NCBI GenBank assembly: GCA_905221605.1
Contig: CAJNDS010002077.1
Location: 623,501 to 687,500 of the forward strand
Length of the DNA: 64,000 nucleotides
Source of the DNA: Symbiodinium natans
Taxonomy: Eukaryota; Sar; Dinophyceae; Suessiales; Symbiodiniaceae
Reading direction: 5' to 3'
Position 1 is the stretch's first letter. Every line of letters starts with the position of its first letter. Both the position numbers and the translations under genes were made by a program. Below the pieces are notes generated by a model, which had not been told where the DNA came from, made no database searches, and worked only from the letters and a program-made list of their open reading frames with translations. Positions 24,201 to 36,784 of the stretch are shown piece by piece.

Positions 24201-24787
24201 CGACTATTCTTCATGTTCGCTGTGGCTGGGGGAACGGGGGCCGTTCTTCTCTTTTGCGAAAGGGAGCGGGGGGACCCCTGGAATTTCCAGTCCTGAAACA
24301 CTACCGTAACATGGGAAACCATGTCCATTACTGTCAGAGTTCATGTGATGAATCCGCCGAGGCAGTGAACGCCCACAGGGTCATGGGATATGCAGTGCTC
24401 GAGCTTTAGTTGCTAGATGATGTTGCAGGTGTAGTCGGAAACGAGCAGTTAAGTATCTATCCGAATGGGATGTAAAAACAAGTAGGGGCAGAGCCAAAGT
24501 TCAGGACAGAAAGCAACAGCAGACCAGGCGAGCCTACTTCGATCGGCGGTCTTTCCATGCCGTGCGACGTTGTAGATGGTTATGCAGACCGGCACCCTCA
24601 GCTGCAATGCTGCAACGCATCACAGAGTAACGCTGCAACCAAGAACTTGGAAGCCATCGGAGACCACTGGAAGGCAGGAAGCGCAGAAATGGTGTAGAGC
24701 AAGAACATAAACCTGACAAATGATAGCATGACGATTCATGACCGCATACATCATACAGTCATACAATCATACAGCGAACTTGGGCTA

Positions 24788-25400
24788 CCGCCAGAATGCC
24801 CATGACATCTTCTTCTTCTCAGCTGTGGAGACGATCACATAGAGGGAGAAGATGCAGAGCACCGCCTGCAACGCCGCAAACGCAAGAAAGATTGGCGCGC
24901 GAGCCTTCTTTCTCGGGCTTCTGATGCCTTGAGGAGGATCAAGGCCTCCTGCAAAGCATTGCATGTGTGGTGCAGGGCCGCAGACCCGTTCGCACCTTCG
25001 GAATGCGCTTCGGATTCGCGGCGAAAACGATGAGGGTCTCGACCAGACAAGTGGTGAAGAGTTCACGAGAGCCAAGGCCACCAACTCCAACAACAAACCC
25101 TCAGGCATTTGACGTGGCCTGGGCAAAGATGATTCCAGCCATGCCCACAATGGTCACACCAGTGCCTTCCTTGCTTTGCTGCTATTTCTGCTCGGAGTGT
25201 GAGAGCATCTGCAGCAGCACCACTTCTCACGATAGCAGCTGCCTTGTCTTGCTTCAAGTTCAGCTTCTTGGCTTGGATGACCAAGAACATGCCTATAACT
25301 GCCTGAGGAACTGCAAAGCTACAACAGAGCTGGGCGAAGAAGAGGCTTTGCATTGTGCGATTATGCATGCAGTAGCTTTTCACGGACTGCTTTACATGTG
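24788..25400 (-). CDS. Candidate exons of a multi-pass membrane protein (unidentified)
   Basis: Several minus-strand pieces are hydrophobic and end plausibly. 24788-24900 reads APIFLAFAALQAVLCIFSLY and then ends in EKKKMSWAFWR plus stop. About 25025-25075 reads GSRELFTTCLVETLIVFA. About 25100-25168 reads KEGTGVTIVGMAGIIFAQA in a second frame. About 25240-25350 contains AQLCCSFAVPQAVIGMFLV followed by a basic helix. The pieces lie in order and would need splicing to join. I cannot name the family. Confidence 0.35.
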
Positions 25401-25544
25401 CACACGGACTATGCACATCGCAATGCAATGCTGACCTCCAGTATGGCCGGCACGACAAGTGTCTGGAATGCCTGCACGTAAAAGCCACAGCTGCACTACA
25501 GCTACACAGCTCGGCAGCCTCCACAACTTCTCTCCAAATCTCTC

Positions 25545-25583
25545 CGCACACACACACACACGCACACAGACACACAGACACCC
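25545..25583. repeat. (CA)n-type microsatellite
   Basis: CACACACACACACACGCACACAGACACACAGACACC. It is a simple repeat. Confidence 0.85.
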
Positions 25584-26490
25584 CAAAAATCTTAGGATGC
25601 AGCACCACCCATGGCTGCCAGATCGGACGCACAAGTGTAGTGTCTCCAATGCGCTAACGCGTGATGCACCGCTACAAATCGTCAAGCTTACTGCTGAAGA
25701 TTTTTGTCGAAGCAGCGTGGCCGTGCCCCCTCTGCATTGAGCTAAGTAGATCCACACAGCTGTCCCACGGGCAACATTCTTTCAAGGGTGGTGTCGAACG
25801 TAGGCGACTCCTGACATGTGTCCAATCAGTGCCAGAAGACCTGAGGACCGACAGCTACCATGGTCCCTTCATATGGACCCCGAAAAGCGGACCCCTTATG
25901 CCGCTTGTATGCCCTATGAAACCCAAGCAGCCATACTCCAGAACGCTCTAAAGAAGGTAAGAGACCATATCCAGGGACTATGAAAGTACCCTTAGAGAGG
26001 AGGACGCATGAGGACACCATTTTGATCTGCTTTGTCGCAACATGTTAAAGCGCTGGGGCGCAGAATGGTAAGCCAACTATAACACACTGCACCTGGCTCC
26101 CACTTCAGTATCAGTTCTTGCTGACCCTCTGCAGGGCACCCTGCTTCCATGGCATGCTGCAAAACATGAGCTGCTAAGTTGTAGCTCATTCTTGCACGCC
26201 AGGACGGTGAAACGGCTACCAGAGATTTCGCTTGAAAGGCGAAGGCCGATGCTGAACCATGAAGCACTACGTGTCTCTACAAAGGCCAGCGTCTGAGCCA
26301 AACCCTTACTCGCCAAGATCACGGTAGATCCTGGCATCGCCGCCAAGTCCCTGCAAAGCCATACTTCCGGTAAGACGTTTGACAGTGAGTGAGGCAACTT
26401 CAAGCAGAAGAGCACCCGTACTTCTGCACTGACACTCAAAAACTTGCTCAGCCATCACAGCCGGCCTGGGCCCACGCTCTCAGCTTGTCG
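25584..26490. other. No gene seen
   Basis: Only short frames without recognisable content on either strand. Confidence 0.35.
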
Positions 26491-26494
26491 TAAG

Positions 26495-29362
26495 CTACAA
26501 CTCCACACAATACCTGCCAGTAGAAGAGCGGGGGTGGCGACCTTCCCTGCGAGATGCCGAAGTCCAAACAGCGAACCGGAAACGAACAAAAGAAAAGACA
26601 AACCCCGCTTGCGATCTCTCTGGGGAGTCCCTCCCTGCCTTGCCGGTCTTGCGGTTGAAAAGATACGGCACCCCACCACACTGGTTCCTGCTTGCGCAAG
26701 GGTGCCCGAACCACAGCCGATTTTCAGAACATCTAAAAAAGCCTGATGTTCCTGCAGCTAAAGTCCTCAGGTCGATTGTTGCCCGAAGTCTTTCATTCAG
26801 TGGATTGTCCCATGCCTGGCATTGAACACACAAGCAAATACAAGCAACTGCTTGGAAAGGACTCATCGCACGATGGACCTCTCTACACCCTGATGTCAGA
26901 AGCCCGCTCAATGCTTTTACTGGTCGGGCCGAAATATACTCCAATCGTGGCCCTAGTGACCACATTTGCGGGATACAAAGTTTTGTATCGTAATTGCCTA
27001 CAAGAACTCTTTCCAGATAGATACGTACGCTGATGCGGCGAAAGTATGCCTCCAGCCAAACGATCTTTGTGCCTGGAAGCTCCTGCAGCATACGGCTGCA
27101 AGTCTTCAGGATTGCACATGCACCTTTTGCAACTGAGCCGTCATCCTTCTCCAGCAAATCACCCAAGAAACGCATGCGTTTGGCCTGCCAGCCGGAAGCA
27201 GGTGCGGATGAAGACACTGACGTGTTCAAAACCAGCTGCACATGAAAAGCACTGATCCTCCATGGACTGCTCTGCGTAGAAGCCGATCAAATGCGGCTTC
27301 CTGTGAAAACCGATGTGGGGAGTGTCAAGGAATGTCGGCTTCATTGCGATGAAGCCGGTTTTGTTCCTTACATCTTTGTGGTCAACATAAGACCAGCTGA
27401 ACGAACATCTTGGCCGTGTGTACGGCATCTGCGGCTCGCGACATGTAATGAAGACGCAGGAAACTTTTCGAGATGATCAAGACAGCCCTGAATGAACCCG
27501 CACTTCCTGGAACCTTGCATGGAACTGCTGTCATTTGCCAACAACATTTGAGCACCACCAGCCAAGGTCCACGCCCTAGGAGCTCGGCTTCAGGCAGGAC
27601 GGCATGCACTGCCGAAGCCGAAACCTGCAGACGTCAACGCGGCATCTGCACATCCGCGTGAGCCTACAAACTGCCTAGCTTGCCTGGCCTTTTTGACGGT
27701 TTCCGGGAAACTAACCAATGACCTGAACAGGAAAAGTTCCAGGCGTTGTCTTGCAGACACTGCGAGCATCACAACAACAGTTTGTTCAGCTGGGGGCGAC
27801 AGAGCATTCCCTGCCTGTCCCGAGGAACGGTCAGCAAAGACTGAAGCGTCAGCAGCAAGGTTAGTGCCTGCAGCATGCTGCAGATTTCACACAGCCTGCA
27901 TGTGTTGCACAAGACATATTGCCCGGGAACGTGGCAAGGCCCAGTCTGGGCCACGCAAACCTCCGAACCATTGCCGCCTGCGCCCGACACATGAAAAAAT
28001 CTGTAGTTACTTGAGATCCAACGCGCGCCTCCCCATTCATGTTTGCAGCCATGGCAATGTTAACTGGCATTTCGCGAACCAACATGCATTGCCAGAGGAA
28101 CATGAACATCCCAACTCCAACTTTGCAAATTCATGCGAATTCTGCTTTCTGGGGATGCACGATTCGATGCTCAGCACCGACAATGCTGCTTGCTTTTGTA
28201 CGTAGAGAAATTTGTGTTACACAGCCACGATTGCAAGCAGGTCGATGCCCTTGCATTCCAACGTTCTGCCACTTCCTGGGCCACATTCTTTTTAAAACCT
28301 TCGGCATGCACCTTCTTGTCTCGATCTCAATGCCTCATCAATGTCTTCTTTATCTCGTGCCCGCAGGATGCAAAGATGCTTCGCGACGAAGACAGGATAA
28401 TTTCCGAATGCGGGGAATGACCGCAAAACAACACGGCTGTGGGGGCAAGCAAGCACATGGATTTCTGCGAAGAACATTGGAAACAAGCGGATATCAGGGC
28501 GAATGAGCTCGTAATCGAAGACAGCCGCTGCAGGGCCGCACATGTGTGACATTGGAGGATCCAGGAACGACACACAGACCAGCAGATGGGGAATTCAACA
28601 TCGGTTTGCAGAAACTGGTATGAGATGCGACAACATACGATCGCGCACCCGCGCCCTTCCGAGAAGATGCGATACAACATGGCTGGGTGCTGGATGCATA
28701 CCCAGCTCTACAGAACAGACCGCAACTACACGCAGCCTGAATCTGCACAGAAGATGTCGTCCGTACCCCTTTGGGCTGAAACTTCGGCGGGCGGTGTGGT
28801 TGCAAGCGAAATAGCTCGAAGAGAATTCACATGGCCGGTTTGCTTAAGATAGCCAGCTCCCACTTGACTGCGGACATGGTTTAGTGACACCGGTCTATCG
28901 TATGCCAGATAGGAAAACTCAGTCAGTGCAATTGGTGGAATTCTGGAGCGGACAAAGTGTGTGCTTGGTGTTTGCTCCTTGTGCAATAGACCAGCGCAAC
29001 GAATAAAGAAACCAGAAGATCCAGGAGCCGTGTCGCTACACAAGGCAAGAGCTCACATGCCGACAGAAATCTTCTGCAGGCAGGATCGGTTTCAGGCAGG
29101 AGAAATAATTCCTCAATTTGGCTTGCACGGCGTGTAGTAGTACGTCCTCGTGATTTCCACATGCAACGGGGAAATAAGACTCGCATCGTTTCCGACCACA
29201 GGTTTCAGAACGCTCACCATGACACCACATGGCCATCCGGCAACTGACTTTTGCATTCACACCTGAAAGGCACACAACATGCCGCTTGCACAGCTCTGTC
29301 CAAACCTGACTTAGCCGGGGCTGAACTTTCGAGGAAACTGCAACCTCACGCCAAGATGGCAA
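26495..29362 (-). CDS. Region of exon-like minus-strand frames (unidentified gene or genes)
   Basis: A 248-codon minus-strand frame at 26495-27241 begins with a protein-like segment (DLLEKDDGSVAKGACAILK then LQELPGTKIVWLEAYFRRI at about 27040-27180) and contains GFFRCSENRLWFGHPCASR near 26700. Nearby frames include KPTFLDTPHIGFHRKPHLI (about 27290-27350), AAVFDYELIRPDIRLFPMFF (about 28465-28530) and RKRCESYFPVACGNHEDVLL (about 29125-29200). Their composition fits short exons of a real gene on the minus strand, but I recognise no domain and cannot set boundaries. They could belong to more than one gene. Confidence 0.3.
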
Positions 29363-29576
29363 ACCAATTTGGCGTAGAGGATTGGTTTTGCTTGCCTGGC
29401 GGAATGCAAGTGAGGCTGCAAAATGAAATCTTCATCGAGCATCTCCCGACGGCCCGAAGGACTCCACCTTCGGAAGATTGCGAGTTTGTCAACCGACTAC
29501 TCGAACTGTCGATGTCTTCTTTCATGTGCGAGCATCAAATGAAAATTTTCTCGAAATGGAACGCATAGCGCAACAT

Positions 29577-30844
29577 CGCAACTTCTGACCCAACCCTGTA
29601 TGCATCCAAAAAATCGTACGGTGCTTGTATAACCATCAAGGTTGACCACGAGTTGCAAACGCAGGCACTGAGTTCCACCAAAACACCGTTAAGCCATGTG
29701 GGCACACCACGCTCTTTATTAACCAGGGCTTGCGAGGTCATGCCAACGGTGCAACATCTGAGGCTATGGTTGCAGCCGGCCTGCGGACGATTTTCCTTTC
29801 GTTGTTTCATGCTTGGAACCATTCTGAGCGTGAGGGGTCTGTCCGGGAGCGTGAGGGGTTTTCCAGGATGTTTCAATGTCTCGCTTGATCCATCGACTTG
29901 TCACCTCTGACGGACGCATTCAATCCTTGGTAACTCCACAGTTTCCTAAAGCCTGCATTGTGCGTAATCACGAACATTTGCTTGGAATCGGCCCAACTTT
30001 CGGCCTGTATTTTGACACTGGCTTAACAGCATGTTTCACGACCACGTGCGTATCGACCTGCTAAAGACTTTGCAAAACATGTTGGGGATCATTCTCAAAA
30101 CGGTGGGTATCCCACCTTCTCAGCACGCTTTCGTGTACTCTCAGCCTTCGCTGAGGAATAAGCCTCTGGGGAGGTCGCACCTTTGATGTTCCATTCCAGT
30201 CCACACGCAATCAGCTCTGTGGTTCAGCTAACTACCGTACGCACATACATCGGAATGTTACCAACGGCATCTAACATGAGAGCACAACACGACCACCCGA
30301 AGGCAAAGAAGCGCAGACACTGGAAGCAAAACTTAATACGAGTAGCCTAGCTGAACAACACACGAGGAACAACATGTGAAACATTAAATTTTACACTCGG
30401 CAGACCTCAGTACCCCGCAGCAATGCGGACAGGCACCTTTACTTGGATTTTTTGCCTAACAGCAAAATGGGGGTGCGAAGCACTCTCCCGCTATGTCTGT
30501 AACCTCCGAGAAAAATTGTGCAAGAAGCAGAACAGAGACCTTACAGTTGCAGAATCCATCAGTTGCAAAATCCATGAAACTCGACGTCTCAGCTGCAGTA
30601 TAACAAAGTAAACCAAAACCTCCGGTCTCTAGAAGCGGCCAGCGTCAAGCGTCAAACGATTCACAAATATATAGAAGCCGCAAGGGTCAAACGATTCACA
30701 ACACGAAAGAACAACAAATATTCAGAAAACATACAAAAGCAAAATCAGAGACAAACAAAGAGCCAGAAAAGAGGTCAGGGAAAAAAAGAAGCAAACCAAG
30801 TCAAAAACAGTTTTGCACTCAAAAAATATCTCAACAATATAAGC
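29577..30844. other. No gene seen; left flank of the triplet microsatellite
   Basis: Both strands hold only short frames. GCGTCAAACGATTCACAA and GGGTCAAACGATTCACAA (about 30646 and 30687) form a short direct repeat with a roughly 40-bp period, just before the microsatellite. Confidence 0.4.
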
Positions 30845-31655
<811 letters not shown>

Positions 31656-31661
31656 ATTTAT

Positions 31662-31700
31662 GAACGCTGAGCGAGCGGGCTCTGCTCATAGCGGGCGATT
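31662..31700 (+). repeat. 39-bp unit following the triplet array, copy 1
   Basis: GAACGCTGAGCGAGCGGGCT followed by CTGCTCATAGCGGGCGATT. It differs from 39426-39464 at only two positions and sits at the same place, directly after a long triplet array. It therefore looks like the end of a shared mobile or satellite element. Confidence 0.8.
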
Positions 31701-32470
31701 CTGAAACTTCGGGAGGCGCCATGCCTTGGCTTGCCCCACCCGTGAGACGTGCCGTGCCGTGGCCAGCTCCGCCCTTCGGACGTGCCTTGACCATCAGACT
31801 TTTCGACTTTCGAGACGCAGCAAAGTTGTCCTTACCTAGCGAGCTATCAAGATCACGGTATGTACCGGCCTATTCGATAGGCGGGATCTGCGATCCCGGC
31901 AATCCTGATTGAGGTGACACATCTACGCACTATTCCTGTACAGATTGTGAGATCGTGATGAGGTGGAAAAGTAATGCAACCGGGCTAGCTGTTTGTTTGT
32001 TCAAACCTCGCAGAGCACAGCATCTACTATACTTTTTTTTTTGGACCGATGCCTCTTTACTACATCAGCAGCGCAGTAGGCCGTTCTTAGGGATCTCAAC
32101 ACGAGAGGTGAAACGGAGCCGGTGCGAAAACCAAAGCAAACACACACCAAAACAACCACAAAACACAACCACCAACCAGCAGCAACCCGCAAGAACAGAG
32201 CACCAAACATCTACGTGTCCCCCGCGCTCAGTACTCGAAGTCGTCGAAGAAGTCCAGGTGTAATCGAGCAGCGCAGAGCATACGGGGGGGTCGCAAAATG
32301 CGAGGGTATGCCAGATCATCAAAACCACCATCATGTAGCCACTGGTGCAAAGAAGGTCAGCCGGTAAGCTGTAAATCGAAGAGGGACAGCAGAATTACCG
32401 ACCGACACGGTGAGGTACCAGGCGCACAGTAGCAAAAAGGGAAGGTACAAGATGGCTCAATATCCCAGAG
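31701..32470. other. No gene seen
   Basis: Short frames only. A T10 run lies at about 32033-32042. The minus-strand frames near 32065-32334 are low-complexity (Val/Cys/Trp-rich) and unconvincing. Confidence 0.35.
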
Positions 32471-32479
32471 GGAAAGCAA

Positions 32480-32885
32480 GGCCAGCACGCGCCCCACGGT
32501 GGTCAGCCAGTGGGGAGTTGTTAGCAAGAACAATGGATGCAAGACCAGCCCAGGGCACCCCATGGTGGTCAGCCAGTGGGGCAGCCCAGAGCAACAGCCG
32601 ACACAACTTGTGGCTTTATTATTGGAGCCCGGCCAAGGTTCCCAGCACCAAAGTGCACAACTGAGCCCAGTTTGACCACTTCCCAGAGAGGGAGCCAGCG
32701 AGAAGCAGCGGCTACCGATTCTGAGGGGAAAGACTACCCGACAGTAGTCAAACCCTCACTATATCCTATAGCAGAAGGAAAGCCAGCGCGCGCCCCATGG
32801 TGGTCAGCCAGTGAAAACTTGACAGCAAGAGCAGCTGCAAGACCAGCCCAGGGCACCCCATGGTGGTCAGCCAGTGAGTCAGAGC
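32480..32885. repeat. Four dispersed copies of a GGTGGTCAGCCAGTG motif
   Basis: GCCCCACGGTGGTCAGCCAG, then ACCCCATGGTGGTCAGCCAG, occur at about 32493, 32557, 32793 and 32857. They form two pairs about 64 bp apart, and the pairs are 300 bp apart. This suggests duplication of a two-copy module. GGGAGCCAGCGAG and GGAAGCCAGCGAG recur near 32690 and 33022. It flanks the 3' end of the unknown element. Confidence 0.7.
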
Positions 32886-33082
32886 CAATACTTTTACGGT
32901 TCCCAAGTTGGAAAACCGACCAAGAGTTCCCAACACCCAGGCGCACAACTGTGCTCAGCCCAGCCACATATCCAAGTAGAGCCTGGGGCCGTCGTCAGAA
33001 GAGTCCTCCTAGTTCCCAGGAAGGAAGCCAGCGAGTGGCAGCAGCAATACAGCAATCCAACCTTCATCCGGCCCGCAGCACT

Positions 33083-34489
33083 TCATTGCCATGGACCCTC
33101 CCAGTCCGGGTGTCTCGAACGGTACCAGGAGGAGGGCGTGTCAGCACGCTTTCCTGATTTTTGGTCTGCCACGCTGACTCCCTCAGCCGCTGTTGACGGA
33201 TCAGTGACGGCTGTATTGCGGGACAACAGACAGGCTTGCGACAACTCCTCCTCATCGACCCCCCACGCAGGGATGCCCGTCGGGATGGGTACTCCTACAC
33301 GCCGTGCCATGTTGGCTTTGGCTGAATGCCACATCGCCCGAGTCGCCTCCTGAACTTGCCAATAATGCACAGCGCCTTCGTCCCGGGTCTGGAAGGGGAA
33401 GGTGGAGAGGGCAGTTGCAAGGGCCGAGGGCTCAGGCTCCTTGGGGTTGCCATGGCAGTACAGTTTATACCAGAAGCTGTTGAGGCGCTGCTTGGTTGGG
33501 TGCTTGGATCGGGTGAGCCCCTTAAGGGCGGCCCAATGGGCGGTGGCAGCATCATACCAAGCAGGCCGGGCGCGTTGGGGCCCATGTCTATTCGGCGTTG
33601 TACTAAGTCCTTGCCAATGTTCATCCTCAAGGGCTGGTAATCGAAAAGGGGTACAGACATCCACTTCTCGCAAGGCCGCAAGGTCTGTGGTACGCAGCTC
33701 CGAAAAACGCCAATCATGCACCTGAGCTTCTAACTCGTCTGCCGCCTCGGGTGTCTCTGCAAAAGCTGCAGGCGAAGCTTCCTCAGTGTCCGAAGAGATG
33801 CAACACACCTCCGACGGGGCCTGTGTCGTGGCCACAGAGGGCTCCAAGATGGCAGGCGTCACAAGGAGGCTCTCCAAAAGCAGCACGCGCCGCAGGAAAA
33901 CCACAACCCTTGCGGTTGTGTCAGGCCACTCCAAATTGTAGACGGACCAGAAGCGTTCAATGCCCTGGTTTGCAACAGAGGCCGCGAGGGCCTGCCGAAT
34001 GGCATCAAGGAAGTGAACTGGTGGTATACCTGGCCTAAATTCTTGATATTGGCGGTGTCCCAGTGTTTGCGAGCCTTGAAGCGAAATCCGTACAAACGCA
34101 GTAACGCCAGGTTGCTGTGCTAACCTGGCAGTTTCCAGATTCGTGTGCTTGGCAGCCTCCGCCCAGGCCTGCAAGGCCTCCTGCGATATTTGTCCGTGGA
34201 CTTGGGGGAGTCCTTGGGGGTCCACCACGTATTTGGTTGCAGGGCACGTGGGCAGCTGGTGCGTACGGCCAGCGAGAAAGGCCACCATAGCTGCAGGAGG
34301 CACATTGACCTGTAGGTCTGTAATGCGATTGTCCGTCTCAGGGAAGCCCAAGACGACAGGCAGCCCGGCTGCTCGTCCCAAGGGGCCCTTTTGATGAGAC
34401 TCAAAGGCTAGCAAAAGCGCCCCCAACCAGTAGTCTGGGTCGGAGTAGCACAACATAGCCGGAAAACTGGCATTTTTGACCCCTGGCAC
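33083..34489 (-). CDS. 468-residue ORF of the unknown element
   Basis: This is the longest intact frame of copy A. It starts at an ATG at 34489 and stops at 33083. The first 200 residues are mixed alpha/beta in composition (YWLGALLLAF, LPVVLGFPETDNRI, YQEFRPGIPPVHFLDAI). A Glu/Ala-rich segment follows near residues 225-265, and then a Trp-containing tail (WYDAATAHWAALKG, YWQVQEATRAMW). There is no signal peptide, membrane helix or family motif I recognise. This segment is not present in copy B within the window, so it cannot be tested for conservation here. The true start may be upstream, because coding-like sequence continues in other frames to 35060. Confidence 0.5.
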   Translation of the reverse strand: MPGVKNASFPAMLCYSDPDYWLGALLLAFESHQKGPLGRAAGLPVVLGFPETDNRITDLQVNVPPAAMVAFLAGRTHQLPTCPATKYVVDPQGLPQVHGQISQEALQAWAEAAKHTNLETARLAQQPGVTAFVRISLQGSQTLGHRQYQEFRPGIPPVHFLDAIRQALAASVANQGIERFWSVYNLEWPDTTARVVVFLRRVLLLESLLVTPAILEPSVATTQAPSEVCCISSDTEEASPAAFAETPEAADELEAQVHDWRFSELRTTDLAALREVDVCTPFRLPALEDEHWQGLSTTPNRHGPQRARPAWYDAATAHWAALKGLTRSKHPTKQRLNSFWYKLYCHGNPKEPEPSALATALSTFPFQTRDEGAVHYWQVQEATRAMWHSAKANMARRVGVPIPTGIPAWGVDEEELSQACLLSRNTAVTDPSTAAEGVSVADQKSGKRADTPSSWYRSRHPDWEGPWQ

Positions 34490-34509
34490 ATCTGCGACAG
34501 CAAAGAAGA

Positions 34510-35060
34510 GATCGGCGATGTATTGGGCAGGTGGTCAGAAATCCGTACCCGACCAAAGAGTCCGACAGCCTGGTTTTATCCAGCTGTGGTATCTGGAATC
34601 TGGAATGATAGTATGTCCGCCAAATCAATGCGCTGTAGCGCCCCTGAGAGTCGCAAGCATTGCGTGATGATGGGGTCATAGACTTTCAGATAAGCCGCGG
34701 GGAAGGTCTCAGGCAGGTGGAGAAGGGCGTCTGCAATGCCCCAATAGGGTGTCCGGTTCCTGGAGCTGGTGTGGCAGGCGCAGCAGCAACTCTTCATAGG
34801 TCCTATACGCGCGAAGTTGCTGCCCATGCGTCGTCAAATGAGTTGAATCGCGCAAGCACATGTAGGGCCTGGGCTTCACGCTCCTCCCAAAATGATGCCC
34901 CACCTCGAGTGCACGCCACATGAGCCCGCAAACAGAATCTTCACCTTCATGGAGAGGAGACTCATTGCTCGGAGTCCTGCGATCACGAGCGCTGCTTGGT
35001 TCCCCAGGCCCCCTTGGCTTGGACCTGGGCGGCTCCTGGGAGCCGGTATTGTCATGCACA
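34510..35060 (-). pseudogene. Frameshifted coding stretch of copy A
   Basis: Two overlapping minus-strand frames carry protein-like sequence in turn. 34709-35059 includes LMWRALEVGHHFGR and YEELLLRLPHQLQEP. 34576-34827 includes PETFPAAYLKVYDPIITQCL. This looks like one reading frame broken by small indels between the 280- and 468-residue ORFs. Confidence 0.4.
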
Positions 35061-35117
35061 AGGGGCCGACTTTCTTTGCGGCCAGGGAGACCGGTAGACG
35101 CACCGCGGCCAGCTGGG

Positions 35118-35960
35118 TCAGGCCAGGGGTTGACCCTGTCCGCTCACTGGGAGGCTTGGGAGAGGACGAATCTCGACGCATCTCTGGTCCCTCCCCGCTC
35201 GGAAGAAGCTGCCCGCACTGGTCGAGCTTTGGGGCCAGGCGGGGGGCGGACACCCGGTGGCGGGAGTTTGTGCATCTCCGCAAGCGACGGGTCGCCGCGG
35301 AGGATAAGCCAGCCGGTCCTCCGCAGCCCGAGCACTAGGTGCAGGCTGAGGGCTGGCAGCGGCCTCCTGCACGTTAGCCTCCTCAGGACGTGCCACACGG
35401 AGTGCGCGACGCGTGCCTTTGTGGGGGGCGCTAGGCTTGAGCCACGGTGTATTCCACCGCCCAGCCCTTAGCGGACCAACACCAGGCTCGCCAAGATCCG
35501 TACGGCTATGCTGTGCAGGGACATCAGCTTTCGGCACTGCCGCAATGCTTGTACTGGCACTTCCCGCGGCACAGAGGAAAGTAGTAAAGACTACCATGTT
35601 CCATGAGCGTGGCTGTCCCGTCAGAGGAAAGTCCTTTGAAGTTTGACATGCCTCCATGAGGCTCATATGAACTTCACCCAGCTGGTCTTCTGGGACACTG
35701 GAACGCAACAGAAACTTCATTTGGACCACGATTTTGGCATACTGGGAGACCAGCCCAATGGGCGCTCCGGCGAAAACCTGGTGTCCAAAGGTGAGTACAA
35801 TGTCGGCCAACAACCAGCTGAGGTCGTAACTGCTGCCCAGTTTGCTTTGACTCTCGTCCTGGTCAGGCACACGGACCCATCGACACGTCTCCATCCACCT
35901 GCCAGCAGGGCTGCGTAGCGGTCTCGCAAGCAGATGTTGCAAATTGGGGCCTGGTGGCAT
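35118..35960 (-). CDS. 280-residue ORF of the unknown element
   Basis: The first half is protein-like (SSYDLSWLLADIVLTFGHQV, then an amphipathic stretch with QYAKIVVQMKFLL and EDQLGEVHMSLMEACQ). The second half is Ala/Pro/Arg-rich and probably disordered. No domain is recognised. It continues from the GLKAIV segment around 36120 in the same overall direction, with a frame change. Confidence 0.45.
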   Translation of the reverse strand: MPPGPNLQHLLARPLRSPAGRWMETCRWVRVPDQDESQSKLGSSYDLSWLLADIVLTFGHQVFAGAPIGLVSQYAKIVVQMKFLLRSSVPEDQLGEVHMSLMEACQTSKDFPLTGQPRSWNMVVFTTFLCAAGSASTSIAAVPKADVPAQHSRTDLGEPGVGPLRAGRWNTPWLKPSAPHKGTRRALRVARPEEANVQEAAASPQPAPSARAAEDRLAYPPRRPVACGDAQTPATGCPPPAWPQSSTSAGSFFRAGRDQRCVEIRPLPSLPVSGQGQPLA

Positions 35961-35975
35961 GCGAAGACAGGGAAC

Positions 35976-36773
35976 CTATCCCCTCAACTCGAAAGTGCAG
36001 GCTTCCGAGTATCGGCAAGCGTACAAGACAGCAGAAATTTCCGGGGGGAGGCGCATGGAGGAGCAAAGCGACAGATTGATGGCTGGACCCACAATAGCCT
36101 TTAGTCCCGCGGCTTGCATGACCGTTTCGGCCTGCTTTGGCTTAACACAGCTCAGGCAGAGGATGGCTTCCAGCATGGAGTTGGCCGAAAACCCAGACTC
36201 CGTACAGTCAGGGTGCAAATTGGGTTTGCCCCAGGAAGGCATATCCTTGTCCTTTTTTCCACGGTCCGGGGCTATTAAGCGTTTGCCTTAACAGTGCTGC
36301 TGGGAGCGTGGCAGGCGTGTACAGATCAGCTGGGACGGCATTGAGGCCGCAGGTTTTTTGCTCCAGGAGCTGTGAGCAGAACAAGCACAAGGTCCGTGAG
36401 AAGGCTGGCGAATCGCTTCCAGTGGGGAGTCCGCCAGCGGTACTCCAAGAGCGACATGCTGTCGCTCCCTAGGCATGTGCAGCAACGCATCCCAAAGCGG
36501 GGTGGAAGCTCCGCCAGGGAGAACCTCCAGCTGGCTGACCCTGGGCAAGGTATGTTGATTCACCAGGTGGTTGTGCTGATCATCTGACAGTGGCAGGGCA
36601 ATTGTTAGGTTTACGGGCTGCATTGCCTTGGTCTCGCCCGCGTTGGTACGAAGCTTCTTAGGGGCGGTAAGCTTAATGAACACACCAGGGTAGGTCGTGT
36701 CACGACTGCCTTCGCTCAGAGTGACCAGCAGCGCAGTGCCCTTGGCGGGTACTTGCCGGCGACAGCAAACCAC
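35976..36773 (-). CDS. Conserved middle segment of the unknown element (two frames)
   Basis: 36288-36773 encodes GTALLVTLSEGSRDTTYPGV, then FIKLTAPKKLRTNAGETKAM and LTIALPLSDDQHNHLVNQH. The aligned part of copy B (49237-49449) reads GTAVLVTLQADGRNTTFPGV. Below it, two further frames hold LLEQKTCGLNAVPADLYTPA and KPKQAETVMQAAGLKAIV. These align with LLEKKTCGINAIPSTLFTPA and KPKQAETVMQAAGLKLFA of copy B at about 49070 and 48840. Frame changes between these blocks are indels in copy A, copy B or both. Confidence 0.5.
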
Positions 36774-36784
36774 ATCGGCGCCTT

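Noticed and set aside
34892-35471. Plus-strand frames of 148-183 codons
   Set aside because: They lie opposite the minus-strand coding frames of the unknown element, which are supported by copy B in neighbouring segments. The plus-strand products have no independent support.
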